64,000 nt of DNA from the NCBI GenBank assembly GCA_964389285.1, contig CAYMCZ010000005.1:62001-126000 (forward strand). Direction: 5' to 3'. Origin of the DNA: Alectryocaccobium sp964389285. GTDB lineage: Bacteria > Bacillota > Clostridia > Lachnospirales > Lachnospiraceae. Under the pieces are notes generated by a model. It was given only the letters and a program-made list of their open reading frames with translations, had not been told where the DNA came from and ran no database searches. The position numbers and the translations under genes are program-made. How positions within the stretch are numbered: the first letter of the stretch is position 1; the number at the start of each line of letters is the position of its first letter. Below are positions 43,901-52,768 of this stretch, piece after piece.

Positions 43901-45544
43901 TTATCCGAAGAATAATTTTATATCATCATCTACGGTTCCGATCCCTGCGATGCCAAAATTATCCACGAGAACCTTTGCCACATTCGGAGAAAGGAATCCC
44001 GGAAGAGTCGGGCCAAGGTGGATGTTCTTAACGCCGAGGTATAGAAGCGCCAGAAGCACGATAACGGCTTTTTGTTCATACCAGGCGATATTGAAAACGA
44101 TCGGAAGGTCATTGATATCTTCCAGTTCAAAGACTTCTTTAAGTTTTAAAGCTATAAGAGCAAGAGAGTAGGAGTCGTTGCACTGTCCCGCATCCAATAC
44201 ACGCGGGATGCCGCCTATATCACCTAAATTCAGTTTGTTGTATTTGTATTTTGCACAGCCTGCCGTGAGAATAACTGCATCTTTAGGAAGCTTTTCGGCA
44301 AACCCAGTGTAGTATGAGCGACTCTTCATTCTTCCGTCACAGCCTGCCATAACAACGAATTTACTGATGGCGCCGGATTTTACTGCATCCACAACTTTGT
44401 CTGCAAGAGCGAAAACCTGTTCATGGGCAAATCCGCCTGTTATATTGCCGGTTTCTATTTCAATCGGCGGTTTGCAGGTCAGTGCCTGTTCGATAATGCC
44501 GGAAAAATCCTTTGTTTCTCCGTAAGCTCCGTCGATATGCGAACAGCCGGGATATCCTGCCGCGCCTGTTGTCCACAACCTGTTTTTATATGATTCTGCC
44601 GGCGGCACGATACAGTTGGTGGTCATGAGGATTGGACCGTTGAAGGTGTCGAATTCTTCTTTTTGTTTCCACCATGCGTTTCCATAGTTTCCTATAAAGT
44701 GAGGGTGTTTTTTGAAAGCAGGATAGTAATGCGCGGGAAGCATCTCTGAATGAGTATAAACGTCCACGCCTTTTCCGGCTGTCTGTTCCAGAAGCTGTTC
44801 AAGATCTTTGAGATCATGTCCTGATATAAGTATACCCGGGTTTTTGCCGACACCTATGTTTACTGAGGTGATTTCGGGATTTCCGTATGCGCCGGTATTT
44901 GCAGAATCCAGTAATGCCATGCCGTCAACGCCGAATTTTCCGGTTTCGAGAGTCAATGCAACGAGTTTTTCCACGCTTAAAGTATCATCCAGCAGTTTTG
45001 CGAGTGTGCTCTGTATAAAGGCGTCGATAGATTCATTATCCTGCATCAGTGCATTAGCGTGTTTGGAATAAGCGGCAAGACCTTTAAGTCCATACGTTAT
45101 CATTTCACGAAGAGAACGGATGTCTTCGTTTTCGGTTGCAAGAACACCGACTTCATTAGAATTTGCTTTTGAATCGAACTCATTTTCATCAGCATTCCAG
45201 ACAGCCGCTTCCGGAAGGGAAGAAGGGTTTTCAAGCTGTGTTCTAAGTTCTTCTTTGACTGACAGGGTTTCTTTGATCTTAGCTATTATTGATTCCCGAT
45301 CAAAGTTTGCGTTTGTGATCGTGGTGAACAGATTAACTGTCACAAGATGATTAACGTCCTTGCTGATTGCTTTTCCTTCGTCACGAAGCCTGGTCGTGAC
45401 GCAAGACAGTCCTTTTGTCACATAGATCAACAGATCCTGCATAGCGGCTACTTCCGCATTCTTTCCGCAGACTCCCACCTTGGTGCAGCCTGTGCCCCTT
45501 GCCGTTTCCTGACACTGGTAACAAAACATTTCACATCTTTCCAT
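43901..45544 (-). CDS. hcp: Hybrid cluster protein (hydroxylamine reductase)
   Basis: 547 aa. N-terminal Fe-S cysteines at 8, 11, 20 and 26 (CxxC-x8-C-x5-C) as in anaerobe-type Hcp. The hybrid 4Fe-2S-2O cluster ligands are present along ISGHDLKDLEQL, NCIVPP, AGYPGCSH and GQCNDSYS. Acts as NO reductase or hydroxylamine reductase against nitrosative stress. GGAGGTAAGTT precedes the ATG. It follows the ferredoxin gene, separated by a palindrome and a TATAAT box, so it may have its own promoter. Confidence 0.96.
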   Translation of the reverse strand: MERCEMFCYQCQETARGTGCTKVGVCGKNAEVAAMQDLLIYVTKGLSCVTTRLRDEGKAISKDVNHLVTVNLFTTITNANFDRESIIAKIKETLSVKEELRTQLENPSSLPEAAVWNADENEFDSKANSNEVGVLATENEDIRSLREMITYGLKGLAAYSKHANALMQDNESIDAFIQSTLAKLLDDTLSVEKLVALTLETGKFGVDGMALLDSANTGAYGNPEITSVNIGVGKNPGILISGHDLKDLEQLLEQTAGKGVDVYTHSEMLPAHYYPAFKKHPHFIGNYGNAWWKQKEEFDTFNGPILMTTNCIVPPAESYKNRLWTTGAAGYPGCSHIDGAYGETKDFSGIIEQALTCKPPIEIETGNITGGFAHEQVFALADKVVDAVKSGAISKFVVMAGCDGRMKSRSYYTGFAEKLPKDAVILTAGCAKYKYNKLNLGDIGGIPRVLDAGQCNDSYSLALIALKLKEVFELEDINDLPIVFNIAWYEQKAVIVLLALLYLGVKNIHLGPTLPGFLSPNVAKVLVDNFGIAGIGTVDDDIKLFFG

Positions 45545-45575
45545 AACTTACCTCCTGTGAATATAAATATAAAAA

Positions 45576-45619
45576 ATTATAGCGATGCCGATCTAATTAA
45601 TTGATAATCAGATTATCAA
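45576..45619 (-). promoter_or_regulatory. hcp promoter region with palindromic site
   Basis: On the minus strand, -10 TATAAT at 45581-45576. A palindrome TTGATAATCAGATTATCAA (45601-45619) is perfect around one centre base and centred about 41 bases before the expected start, the place where Crp/Fnr-type class II activators bind. It also abuts the ferredoxin stop and might act as a weak hairpin. Confidence 0.6.
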
Positions 45620-46416
45620 TCAAGTATTTTTCCGTCCCTTGAAATCGTTACGACCTGCCATGGGATGAATTTGCCGCTTTTCTGCAGAGCGTTTTTTGCT
45701 GCGATTTCAAGACCGCCGCAGCAGGGGACTTCCATACGTACGATAGTAACTTCTTTAATATCATTGTTTTTTATAATATTTGTCAGTTTTTCCGAATAGT
45801 CGATACCGTCCAATTTCGGGCAGCCTATGAGAGTTACTTTCCCTCTCATAAAGTCTTCGTGCATATTGGCATATGCGTAAGCGGAGCAATCCGCAGCGAT
45901 CAGAAGCTTTGCTCCGTCAAAAAAAGGAGCTTTTTCGGGAACAAGTTTTATCTGGCATGGCCACTGAGCAAGACGGGATATCGGTTTTCTGCTTATTGCG
46001 GTTTCTGCCACAGTATTATCAGTATCTCTTTGCAGCTTTTTGGGAGCGGAACCCGGACATCCGCCGTGGTGCATGCAGTTTTCTTCTTTTGTTTTTGCCA
46101 GCATCAGTTTTCTTCTCCTGTTTTCGTCTTTTATTTGCATGATTTCTTCAACGGTCATATTCCCGGCAGCTTTTCTATGATTTTCCTGCTCTTTTTTTAC
46201 AGCTTCGTCATCGTAAGCGGGGGCTTCTCTTTCCACGAATGATATCGCGCCCGTAGGACAGCTCGGCAGACAGTCTCCGAGCCCGTCGCAGTAATGCTCT
46301 CTGACCAGCTTTGCTTTGCCGTCGATTATATCAATGGCGCCTTCATGACATGCCGTGGCACATAAGCCGCAGCTGTTGCATTTTTCTTCGTCGATATGAA
46401 TGATTTTCCTGATCAT
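45616..46416 (-). CDS. 4Fe-4S dicluster ferredoxin-like protein, Hcp partner
   Basis: 266 aa. Clusters at Cys13/16/19/23 (CNSCGLCATAC) and Cys43/49/53 (CDGLGDCLPSC), then a C-terminal region with GGCPGSAPKKL, ADCSAYAYA and VPCCGG. This organisation, next to hcp and a Crp/Fnr regulator, matches the ferredoxin-like electron donor that accompanies Hcp in clostridia. The frame is open to 46557, but ATG at 46416 with GGAGGTATATC upstream is clearly the start. Confidence 0.9.
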   Translation of the reverse strand: MIRKIIHIDEEKCNSCGLCATACHEGAIDIIDGKAKLVREHYCDGLGDCLPSCPTGAISFVEREAPAYDDEAVKKEQENHRKAAGNMTVEEIMQIKDENRRRKLMLAKTKEENCMHHGGCPGSAPKKLQRDTDNTVAETAISRKPISRLAQWPCQIKLVPEKAPFFDGAKLLIAADCSAYAYANMHEDFMRGKVTLIGCPKLDGIDYSEKLTNIIKNNDIKEVTIVRMEVPCCGGLEIAAKNALQKSGKFIPWQVVTISRDGKILD

Positions 46417-46446
46417 GATATACCTCCATTTTTTCTTGTTTTTCTG

Positions 46447-46494
46447 GGTATAATTTAGTATGATATCAACAGTTTGTATGTGGTTATAACCACA
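46447..46494. promoter_or_regulatory. Divergent control region with perfect operator palindrome
   Basis: TGTGGTTATAACCACA (46479-46494) is a perfect 16-base palindrome between the ferredoxin/hcp unit and the regulator gene. On the plus strand TATAAT (46449-46454) could serve the regulator, placing the operator just downstream of its start (autorepression). On the minus strand a -10-like TAAATT (46457-46452) would put the operator centre near -41 (activation of ferredoxin/hcp). Confidence 0.65.
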
Positions 46495-46519
46495 AAAACC
46501 GATAAAAATGGAGAAAAAC

Positions 46520-47194
46520 ATGGATTTAAAAGATTTAAATAAATTTTTATTTTTCAAGGGTCTGTCAGAACGGGAGACAGGTACGGTTCTTCAGGGATTG
46601 GGCTCAATAAAGAAAAAATACAAAAAGGGCGCAACGATATTTCACGCCGGAGATACTACTGAGAGTATGGGGTTGATACTTTGCGGAAGCGTTATCATAG
46701 AAAATAATGATATATGGGGAAATAAGACGATTTTAAGTCATGTGGAAGAGGGTGGCTTTTTTGCCGAAACCTATGCTTTTTTAAAAAGCGAACCATTACT
46801 TGTTGATGTTGTAGCCAACGAAGATTGCAGTATTCTCTTTATTAATATAGGTAAGATTGGAAATACGGATTCTATTCCGACGCAGTTGAGCTCAAAGCTT
46901 ACTGAAAACCTGCTTAGAATTTCGGCTCAGAAAAATTTGCTGCTTTCGGGAAGAAGTTTCCATACCGCTCCCAAAACCATACGCGGGAAGGTCATGTCAT
47001 ATCTGAACAGTTTGTATATTCAAAAGAAAAGCATCGAATTTTATATTTCATTTGACAGACAGCAGCTTGCGGATTACCTTAATGTCGAAAGAACGGCATT
47101 ATCGAAAGAGCTTCGTAAGATGCAAAATGACGGACTCATCGAATTTCACAAAAACCGGTTTATCATTTGCCCTGATCAGTTAAAGCCGTTTTGA
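46520..47194 (+). CDS. Crp/Fnr-family transcriptional regulator, likely HcpR-like
   Basis: 224 aa. Cyclic-nucleotide-binding-like beta-roll at ~1-115 (GATIFHAGD, GLILCGSVII) without an Fnr-type N-terminal cysteine cluster; winged helix-turn-helix at the C-terminus (FDRQQLADYLNVERTALSKEL). Divergent from the ferredoxin/hcp genes with a palindrome between, so it is probably the nitrosative-stress regulator of hcp. ATG 46520 has GGAG 6 bases upstream; ATG 46508 is an in-frame alternative. Confidence 0.88.
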   Translation: MDLKDLNKFLFFKGLSERETGTVLQGLGSIKKKYKKGATIFHAGDTTESMGLILCGSVIIENNDIWGNKTILSHVEEGGFFAETYAFLKSEPLLVDVVANEDCSILFINIGKIGNTDSIPTQLSSKLTENLLRISAQKNLLLSGRSFHTAPKTIRGKVMSYLNSLYIQKKSIEFYISFDRQQLADYLNVERTALSKELRKMQNDGLIEFHKNRFIICPDQLKPF

Positions 47195-47260
47195 CACTTA
47201 TGCGCGTTATACACCGTTAAGTATTTAAATATTTATAAGTGGAAGATTTGCACTTAAGGG

Positions 47261-47290
47261 ATAGCATTAAATAAAGAACAATGCTATAAT
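47261..47290 (+). promoter_or_regulatory. Promoter region with inverted repeat before the lipoprotein gene
   Basis: Consensus -10 TATAAT at 47285-47290 with no good -35. A perfect inverted repeat ATAGCATT (47261-47268)/AATGCTAT (47280-47287) spans the -35 to -10 area, suggesting an operator or activator site. Confidence 0.5.
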
Positions 47291-47327
47291 TTAAAAAATC
47301 AATCAAAACCCGTCAGGAGAATTATAA

Positions 47328-47888
47328 GTGAAAAAGAAAATAATTTTTTTTATCGCGGCCATGACCGCGGCTTTCTCGCTGTCAGGCTGTTCAGGGACAG
47401 ACGGCAGCGTTATCGAGGACAGTACGGGCAAGCTGGTGCCTGTAAAGCCGGAGAATTACGATTATACCGTACTTGTTGACGATGAAGTTTGCACCATCAG
47501 CGGTGGAGGAACCTTCGATGTAGGAGTACTGGGAAGGGAAGATGAGGTTCCGGTATATATCATGACTATTACAAATAATACGGATAAAGCCTTTCTTCCC
47601 AAAGGGGGATTTGAAGATACCGAGACCGGAGAAACGTTATACGGTCTTATCGGAGAAGAAATAATCCATACGCTTACATTTGCGGATTCACATTACCTGA
47701 GACCTTATCTTATAAATACCTTTACCAGACTGGGGCCTGAAGAAACGCTGTATTTTTATATCTGTCCCTTTCTCGATATAAAAAACTATCTTACAAAGGA
47801 GCAGTTAGTGGACGTTTTGGTATATTTTAGCATCACTGATCCGCAGAGCAAAGAGGTTATAAAACGTTACGAATTGGATCTCGGGTAA
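47328..47888 (+). CDS. Predicted lipoprotein of unknown function
   Basis: 186 aa, GTG start behind AGGAGAATTATAA. Signal peptide with lipobox LSGC (Cys21), then an acidic linker and a beta-rich domain (DEVPVYIMTITNNTDKAFLP) that resembles an immunoglobulin-like, DUF4352-type extracytoplasmic domain, ending KRYELDLG. No enzyme motif. Six bases before the HAD gene, so probably co-transcribed. Confidence 0.75.
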   Translation: MKKKIIFFIAAMTAAFSLSGCSGTDGSVIEDSTGKLVPVKPENYDYTVLVDDEVCTISGGGTFDVGVLGREDEVPVYIMTITNNTDKAFLPKGGFEDTETGETLYGLIGEEIIHTLTFADSHYLRPYLINTFTRLGPEETLYFYICPFLDIKNYLTKEQLVDVLVYFSITDPQSKEVIKRYELDLG

Positions 47889-47893
47889 ATTAA

Positions 47894-48523
47894 ATGATTA
47901 AAACCGTAATATTTGACATAGGAAACGTGCTTTTAAGATTCGACAACAAACCGTATATCAGGCGCATGGTAAAAGATGAAGCCACTGCAAAAAAGGTATA
48001 TGAAGCCGTATGGGAGAGCGGGTATTGGAATCAACTCGACTGCGGGCATGATACCGATGAGGTATTTGCGAGGATGCTTGCCGCGGGAGAGGGGATCGAA
48101 AATGAGGTTCGTGTTGTATTTGAAAATATCGGGCAGTGCATGAGCCGCATGGATTATGCGATACCCTGGATACGCCGTCTTAAAAAGAAAGATTATACGG
48201 TTTTGTATCTGTCTAATTATTCAGAACATGTTATGAGAGCCAAACCGGAAGTACTGGACTTTATACCTTATATGGACGGAGGAATATTTTCATGTCATGT
48301 AAATCTGGTTAAACCCGATGTTGCCATATATAGGCTTATATGCGAGCGATACGCTCTGAACCCCAAAGAATGTGTTTTTCTGGACGATCTTGAGGCAAAT
48401 GTTTTGGCGGCAAGAGAAGTTGGCATGAAAACCGTACATTTCAGAGATTATATTCAGGGAGCAAAAGAACTTGACGCTATTTTGGAGGCAGATAAATATA
48501 GCCTGAAAGCAGATGATTTGTGA
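47894..48523 (+). CDS. HAD-superfamily hydrolase (subfamily IA)
   Basis: 209 aa. Motif I FDIGNVLLRFD, motif II LYLSNYS, motif III Lys in NLVKPDVAIY, motif IV FLDDLEANVLAA. It matches the YihX/alpha-D-glucose-1-phosphate phosphatase-like group, with Asn replacing the second catalytic Asp of the usual DxD (DIGN); that form is common in the subgroup. Substrate unknown. Confidence 0.9.
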   Translation: MIKTVIFDIGNVLLRFDNKPYIRRMVKDEATAKKVYEAVWESGYWNQLDCGHDTDEVFARMLAAGEGIENEVRVVFENIGQCMSRMDYAIPWIRRLKKKDYTVLYLSNYSEHVMRAKPEVLDFIPYMDGGIFSCHVNLVKPDVAIYRLICERYALNPKECVFLDDLEANVLAAREVGMKTVHFRDYIQGAKELDAILEADKYSLKADDL

Positions 48524-48704
48524 GATATCAAATAATTCTTTTATAGCCAAATTATTCTTAATTTAGGTATTTTATATTTTTATTATAACTTGCACATAGT
48601 TTATACACATTTATTGTTTATTTTTTAACTATAGTATTTATTTAATATTTTTTCCTTCTCTTTCCCGATTTTATATCGGAAACTCCTTCTTCAAATAATA
48701 CTGA

Positions 48705-48736
48705 AAAACAGGACTGCGAAAGCGGTTCTGTTTTTT
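48705..48736 (+). terminator. Intrinsic terminator after the HAD gene
   Basis: A 13-bp stem (48705-48717 with 48722-48734, two G·U pairs) closed by a GAAA tetraloop and continuing into T6. It lies in the ~390-base gap 48524-48917, which also holds a smaller hairpin at about 48664-48680 (CCGAT/ATCGG) and the promoter of the next operon. Confidence 0.9.
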
Positions 48737-48809
48737 GCATGCTTGTTCTTTTCAAATTATCAGAACGGGTATAATTAAAGTATTTCACATTTTATTCAAA
48801 AACATTTGT

Positions 48810-48847
48810 AAGAATGTAGTTGATTAAAAACTCTTATAAATGATAAA
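48810..48847 (+). promoter_or_regulatory. Probable promoter of the two-component operon
   Basis: -35 TTGATT near 48820 with TAAACT about 18 bases later. An inverted repeat GAAATTGT/ACAATGTTTC lies just downstream (48856-48879) and might be an autoregulatory site. Approximate call. Confidence 0.4.
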
Positions 48848-48917
48848 CTGTCAATGAAATTGTTTACCGACAATGTTTCTTTTGGTGACTTAATCATGTT
48901 TGTGAGGTGGGGCATTT

Positions 48918-49589
48918 ATGGATACAAGAAAAGTGCTTGTTGTGGATGATGAAAGCAGAATGAGAAAACTCATAAAAGATTTTCTTATTATGAATCAATA
49001 TGCCGTGCTTGAAGCGGCTGACGGTGAAGAAGCGCTGGAAGTGTTTTTTGCAAATAAAGATATCGATCTCATTATTCTGGATGTGATGATGCCGAGGCTC
49101 GACGGATGGCAGACGGCTAAGGAAATCAGGCTTCATTCAAAAGTTCCGATTATAATGCTTACCGCGAAAGACACCGAAAAAGATCAGCTTATGGGGTTTG
49201 AGATCGGAGTGGATGATTATATGTCCAAACCTTTCAGTCCGAGAGTTCTTATAGCGAGGGTTGACGCTATTATCAGAAGGACAAGACCGGATGAAGGAGC
49301 TGCGCTTGAGTACGCGGATATAAAAGTTGATAAATCCGCGCGCACCGTAACGATAGATGATAAAGCGGTGGAGCTCAGTTACAAGGAGTTTGAGCTTCTG
49401 TGTTATTTTATGGAACATAAGGGTATCGCGCTTTCAAGGGAAAATATACTTAACAATGTCTGGAATTACGATTATTACGGAGATGCCAGAACGATTGATA
49501 CTCACGTAAAAAAGCTCAGAAGCAAAATGGGTCAGAAAGGCGAGCTTATCAAAACGGTATGGGGACTCGGATACAAATTTGAGGCATAA
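48918..49589 (+). CDS. OmpR/PhoB-family response regulator
   Basis: 223 aa. Receiver domain with Asp10/Asp11, phospho-acceptor Asp55 (LILDVMMP) and Lys in MLTAKD; C-terminal winged-helix DNA-binding domain (YKEFELLCYFMEHKGIALSRENILNNVW, ...RTIDTHVKKLRSKM). GAGGTGGGGCATTT precedes the ATG. Five bases before the histidine kinase gene. The signal is unknown. Confidence 0.95.
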   Translation: MDTRKVLVVDDESRMRKLIKDFLIMNQYAVLEAADGEEALEVFFANKDIDLIILDVMMPRLDGWQTAKEIRLHSKVPIIMLTAKDTEKDQLMGFEIGVDDYMSKPFSPRVLIARVDAIIRRTRPDEGAALEYADIKVDKSARTVTIDDKAVELSYKEFELLCYFMEHKGIALSRENILNNVWNYDYYGDARTIDTHVKKLRSKMGQKGELIKTVWGLGYKFEA

Positions 49590-49594
49590 TTCTC

Positions 49595-51040
49595 ATGAAA
49601 AAATCATTTGCAAAAAGGATTTCGATAATTTTTATTCTGATTATGGCAAGCGCATTCACGGTTATCGGAATTATTAATTTTTTCGGAATAATAAAATATT
49701 ATTCGATGAAAAAACAGGACTTGCTTGTTGAAAGCTTTGAGTATCTGAACAGTACCAACGAATATGTTGATGCGGAAGAATTTGTGCGCTGGTGTTCGGC
49801 CAACAGCCTCATATTCGCGCTTGCAGATACAAACATGAATTATATTTCCTCAAATGTAGTTAACGGACGTGATCTGGCAAGTCAGATTCTGGGCAGCATC
49901 ATGGACATGGAAGAAGAAAACACCGAAATCATTACCCAGACGGATAAGTATCAGGTAACTAATTTTCATGATGTGATAGATAACATAGATTATATTCAGC
50001 TGATAGGAAAGCTGGAGAACAATTATTATTATATTGCGAGATACCCGATAGACAGCATCAAGGAAGCCGCAAGCATTTCATTTCAGTTTTATTTAATGAT
50101 TGCCGTGCTGACTGTTGCCGTCAGTGCCGCCGTAATTCTGGTGATGGCCAATAAACTTACAAAGCCCGTCAAAGAATTGAGCGAGCTCTCCAAGCGGATG
50201 GCAAAGATGGATTTTACGGCGAAATATACCAGCGGCGGTACCGATGAAATCGGACAGCTCGGAGCTGCGTTCAATATAATGCTGGATCAGCTTGAAAAGA
50301 CGATCAGCGAACTGAAAAACGCAAACGTGAAATTAGAGAAAGACATTGAGGAAAAGATACAGATTGATGAGATGCGCAAGGAATTTTTATCAAATGTATC
50401 TCATGACCTTAAAACGCCTATAGCTTTGATACAGGGCTATGCCGAAGGATTAAAGGCTATGGCACAGGATGAAGAAAGCCGGGAGTATTATTGTGACGTT
50501 ATAATGGACGAAGCGCAGAAAATGAACCGGCTCGTCAGACAGCTTTTATCTCTCAGTCATCTTGAGTCAGGACAAAACAAGCTCGAAAAGTCCAGATTTG
50601 ATCTCTTTGAATTGGTAAGCGGCGTCGTGACCTCCGTTAAAATATTAAATGACGGACGCAATGTCGAAGTGATAAATGAGGTCAAAAGTCCGCTGTATGT
50701 ACTCGGAGATCAGTTTATGTGTGAAGAAGTCTTTACGAATTATCTTACAAATGCGTTTAATCATGTGGACCATAACAAAAAGATACGTATATATACAGAA
50801 GATGAAAGCGACAGAATAGTATTAAAGGTATTCAACACGGGAGAGCATATTCCCGAAGATGAAACAGATAAGATTTGGACCAAATTTTATAAGGTAGATA
50901 AAGCCCGCACGAGAGAATACGGCGGCAGCGGCATCGGGCTTTCCATAGTAAAAGCCATAGCCGATCTGCACGGGCAGGAGTGCCGGGTTGAAAATGTGAG
51001 CGACGGGGTAGAATTCAGTTATACTTTTGAAAAAGCATAA
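49595..51040 (+). CDS. HAMP-domain sensor histidine kinase
   Basis: 481 aa. Membrane helices ~5-29 and ~166-187 flank an extracytoplasmic sensor domain of ~135 residues; HAMP ~188-240; HisKA with phospho-acceptor in SHDLKTP (~269); HATPase with N box EEVFTNYLTNAFNHV, G1 VFNTGEHIP and GGSGIGLSIVKAI. Partner of the upstream response regulator. The TetR gene begins 12 bases after its stop. Confidence 0.95.
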   Translation: MKKSFAKRISIIFILIMASAFTVIGIINFFGIIKYYSMKKQDLLVESFEYLNSTNEYVDAEEFVRWCSANSLIFALADTNMNYISSNVVNGRDLASQILGSIMDMEEENTEIITQTDKYQVTNFHDVIDNIDYIQLIGKLENNYYYIARYPIDSIKEAASISFQFYLMIAVLTVAVSAAVILVMANKLTKPVKELSELSKRMAKMDFTAKYTSGGTDEIGQLGAAFNIMLDQLEKTISELKNANVKLEKDIEEKIQIDEMRKEFLSNVSHDLKTPIALIQGYAEGLKAMAQDEESREYYCDVIMDEAQKMNRLVRQLLSLSHLESGQNKLEKSRFDLFELVSGVVTSVKILNDGRNVEVINEVKSPLYVLGDQFMCEEVFTNYLTNAFNHVDHNKKIRIYTEDESDRIVLKVFNTGEHIPEDETDKIWTKFYKVDKARTREYGGSGIGLSIVKAIADLHGQECRVENVSDGVEFSYTFEKA

Positions 51041-51051
51041 AGAGGGCGGAT

Positions 51052-51582
51052 ATGACGGAAAATAACGGCACAAAAAGCCTGCTGGCTGCCTCCATGAAAA
51101 ATCTGATGTGTGAAAAACCTTTTGTCAAAATAAATATTTCCGAGATATGTGAGGGCTGCGGGATGAACCGCAAAAGCTTTTACTATCATTTTAAGGATAA
51201 GTATGATCTTATGAACTGGATTTTTTATACGGATTTTATTGCCGTGGCCGGAAAAGGTTCGTATGAAAACGGCTGGGATCTGTTAGAGGGTATCTGTGAG
51301 CTGTTTTATAATGATGCCAGATTTTACAGAAGCGCATTTAAAACAGAAGGTCAAAACTCATTCAGGGAATATCTTGCCGAGTCCATGGCTCCGATGATTA
51401 TATTCTTATTCGAAGATGTCTTTGATGAAGAAAACTTTACTTTGATAAGCGATATGCTCTGCGAAGTATTTGTAACCGTTGTCTCAAAATGGGTTGAGGG
51501 CGGATGCAAAACAACACCGGAAGAATTCGTTGCTATTCTCAAAGAGTTTTCCAAAAAAATAGCGGCAAACATACCGGTTTAG
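51052..51582 (+). CDS. TetR/AcrR-family transcriptional regulator
   Basis: 176 aa. N-terminal helix-turn-helix: SLLAASMKNLMCEKPFVKINISEICEGCGMNRKSFYYHFKDKYDLMNW is the typical TetR region with FYYHFKDK. The C-terminal ligand domain resembles the short DhaS/YfiR-like group. GGGCGG precedes the ATG. Located at the end of the two-component operon, so it may be co-expressed; target unknown. A candidate terminator (GAAGGCC/GGCCTTC with T6) lies downstream inside the converging gene. Confidence 0.9.
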   Translation: MTENNGTKSLLAASMKNLMCEKPFVKINISEICEGCGMNRKSFYYHFKDKYDLMNWIFYTDFIAVAGKGSYENGWDLLEGICELFYNDARFYRSAFKTEGQNSFREYLAESMAPMIIFLFEDVFDEENFTLISDMLCEVFVTVVSKWVEGGCKTTPEEFVAILKEFSKKIAANIPV

Positions 51583-51606
51583 CATGAATGCCGCATTCTG
51601 ATAATC

Positions 51607-52620
51607 TTATTGTTTAAAAATCTCACGGAAGGCCGAATCCAGATCGGGTAGGCCTTCTTTTTTCGGAAAAGCGCCTCTGTCGGTGTTGTAGCTTCCGTCT
51701 GACATTATTTCAAACCAACAGCTTTGTTCTGCAATGATCTTTTGTATCTGATACGTATCTCCGTAAAGATCGAAGGGAAAGAGCGGCGCTACGGGCGAAA
51801 GCCTCATCTGCTTTACTTTACCCGCAAAACGCTTTACCACATCGGGAGATGTTCCGTCTTTGGCAATCATAAGCAGAAAAGCGCTTTCCTGTGTAATATA
51901 ATTCCAGATATCTTCTTCGTTCAGCATGGATTCATACGTGCTTTCATCGTAGTAATCATAAGTCCCGTACCAAATTTTGCGCCGCCTGAACAAAAGGGCG
52001 TTTGTATCGCTGTAATCGCCGGAAGCGTTAATGAAAAACAGCGTGTTTGTGCAGAGCTTCAGGTTTTCGATAACAGAGGCAGTGAGCTCAAAGTCCGGCA
52101 GGATAAGCATGAAGTCACAGTCGGCATAGGATTTCATAAGATTTGCGATATCCTCAAGACAGGAAAGGTCTTTTTCAAGCCGGATAACATACGAAAAGAT
52201 TCCGAGCTTTTTTCCCTGTGCGATAATGCTAAAGACATCGGCTGCCGAGAGTTTATTATCTGAATTTTCGACCCTGATGATAACCGACCATGGAATGAGA
52301 CAGCCTTTTGTTTCTTTTAATTTGCGGATTGTTTTACCGCCCTTTGTAAGAGAATTATAACCCATGTTTATGCCGAAATCGTTCAGGTTTTTTCGGTCGG
52401 TATGCTGAAGAAGATGCTCAATGGCCGAATAATACGGGCTGTCGTCGTTTTTCAGGAGATCCTGAAAAATATCATAAACAGGCTGCATCAGGCGTCCTTT
52501 GCTGAAATGCCGTCCCAGATCGGTAAGCTTGCGGATGCTTCTTCGCGGGTCTTCGTTTATTTCCCGCAAGCTGCGGTCTACCGTTGCGTTTATTATGGCT
52601 CTTGTAATATCTTTTTTCAT
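51607..52620 (-). CDS. Uncharacterised protein, possibly a cluster-less radical-SAM-like barrel
   Basis: 337 aa. The N-terminus (KKDITRAIINATVDRSLREINEDP, then LTDLGRHFSKG) resembles clostridial proteins annotated as radical SAM, and the middle alternates strands and helices (VIIRVE, GIFSYVIRLEKD, CDFMLILPDFEL) like a TIM barrel. No CxxxCxxC is present and only a few Cys are scattered, so the SAM chemistry is absent or it is a different barrel. ATG 52620 has GGAG 8 bases upstream; the frame continues to 52755 without support. Function unknown. Confidence 0.65.
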   Translation of the reverse strand: MKKDITRAIINATVDRSLREINEDPRRSIRKLTDLGRHFSKGRLMQPVYDIFQDLLKNDDSPYYSAIEHLLQHTDRKNLNDFGINMGYNSLTKGGKTIRKLKETKGCLIPWSVIIRVENSDNKLSAADVFSIIAQGKKLGIFSYVIRLEKDLSCLEDIANLMKSYADCDFMLILPDFELTASVIENLKLCTNTLFFINASGDYSDTNALLFRRRKIWYGTYDYYDESTYESMLNEEDIWNYITQESAFLLMIAKDGTSPDVVKRFAGKVKQMRLSPVAPLFPFDLYGDTYQIQKIIAEQSCWFEIMSDGSYNTDRGAFPKKEGLPDLDSAFREIFKQ

Positions 52621-52768
52621 TATAAATACTCCGTTTGAAATGTCTGAAATATAAAAATCTGCTGACAGTCTCATATAAATCGAATCTTTTCGCACATAAT
52701 AACAGCACGTTTTATAAAATAAAATTACCAAATGCCGGTGAATGTCCCAAAACAATAATTCTTTTTTC

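Noticed and set aside
51629..51663. Possible attenuator in the leftward gene
   Set aside because: The stem has its T run only on the plus strand, so it fits a terminator for the TetR gene rather than leftward attenuation.
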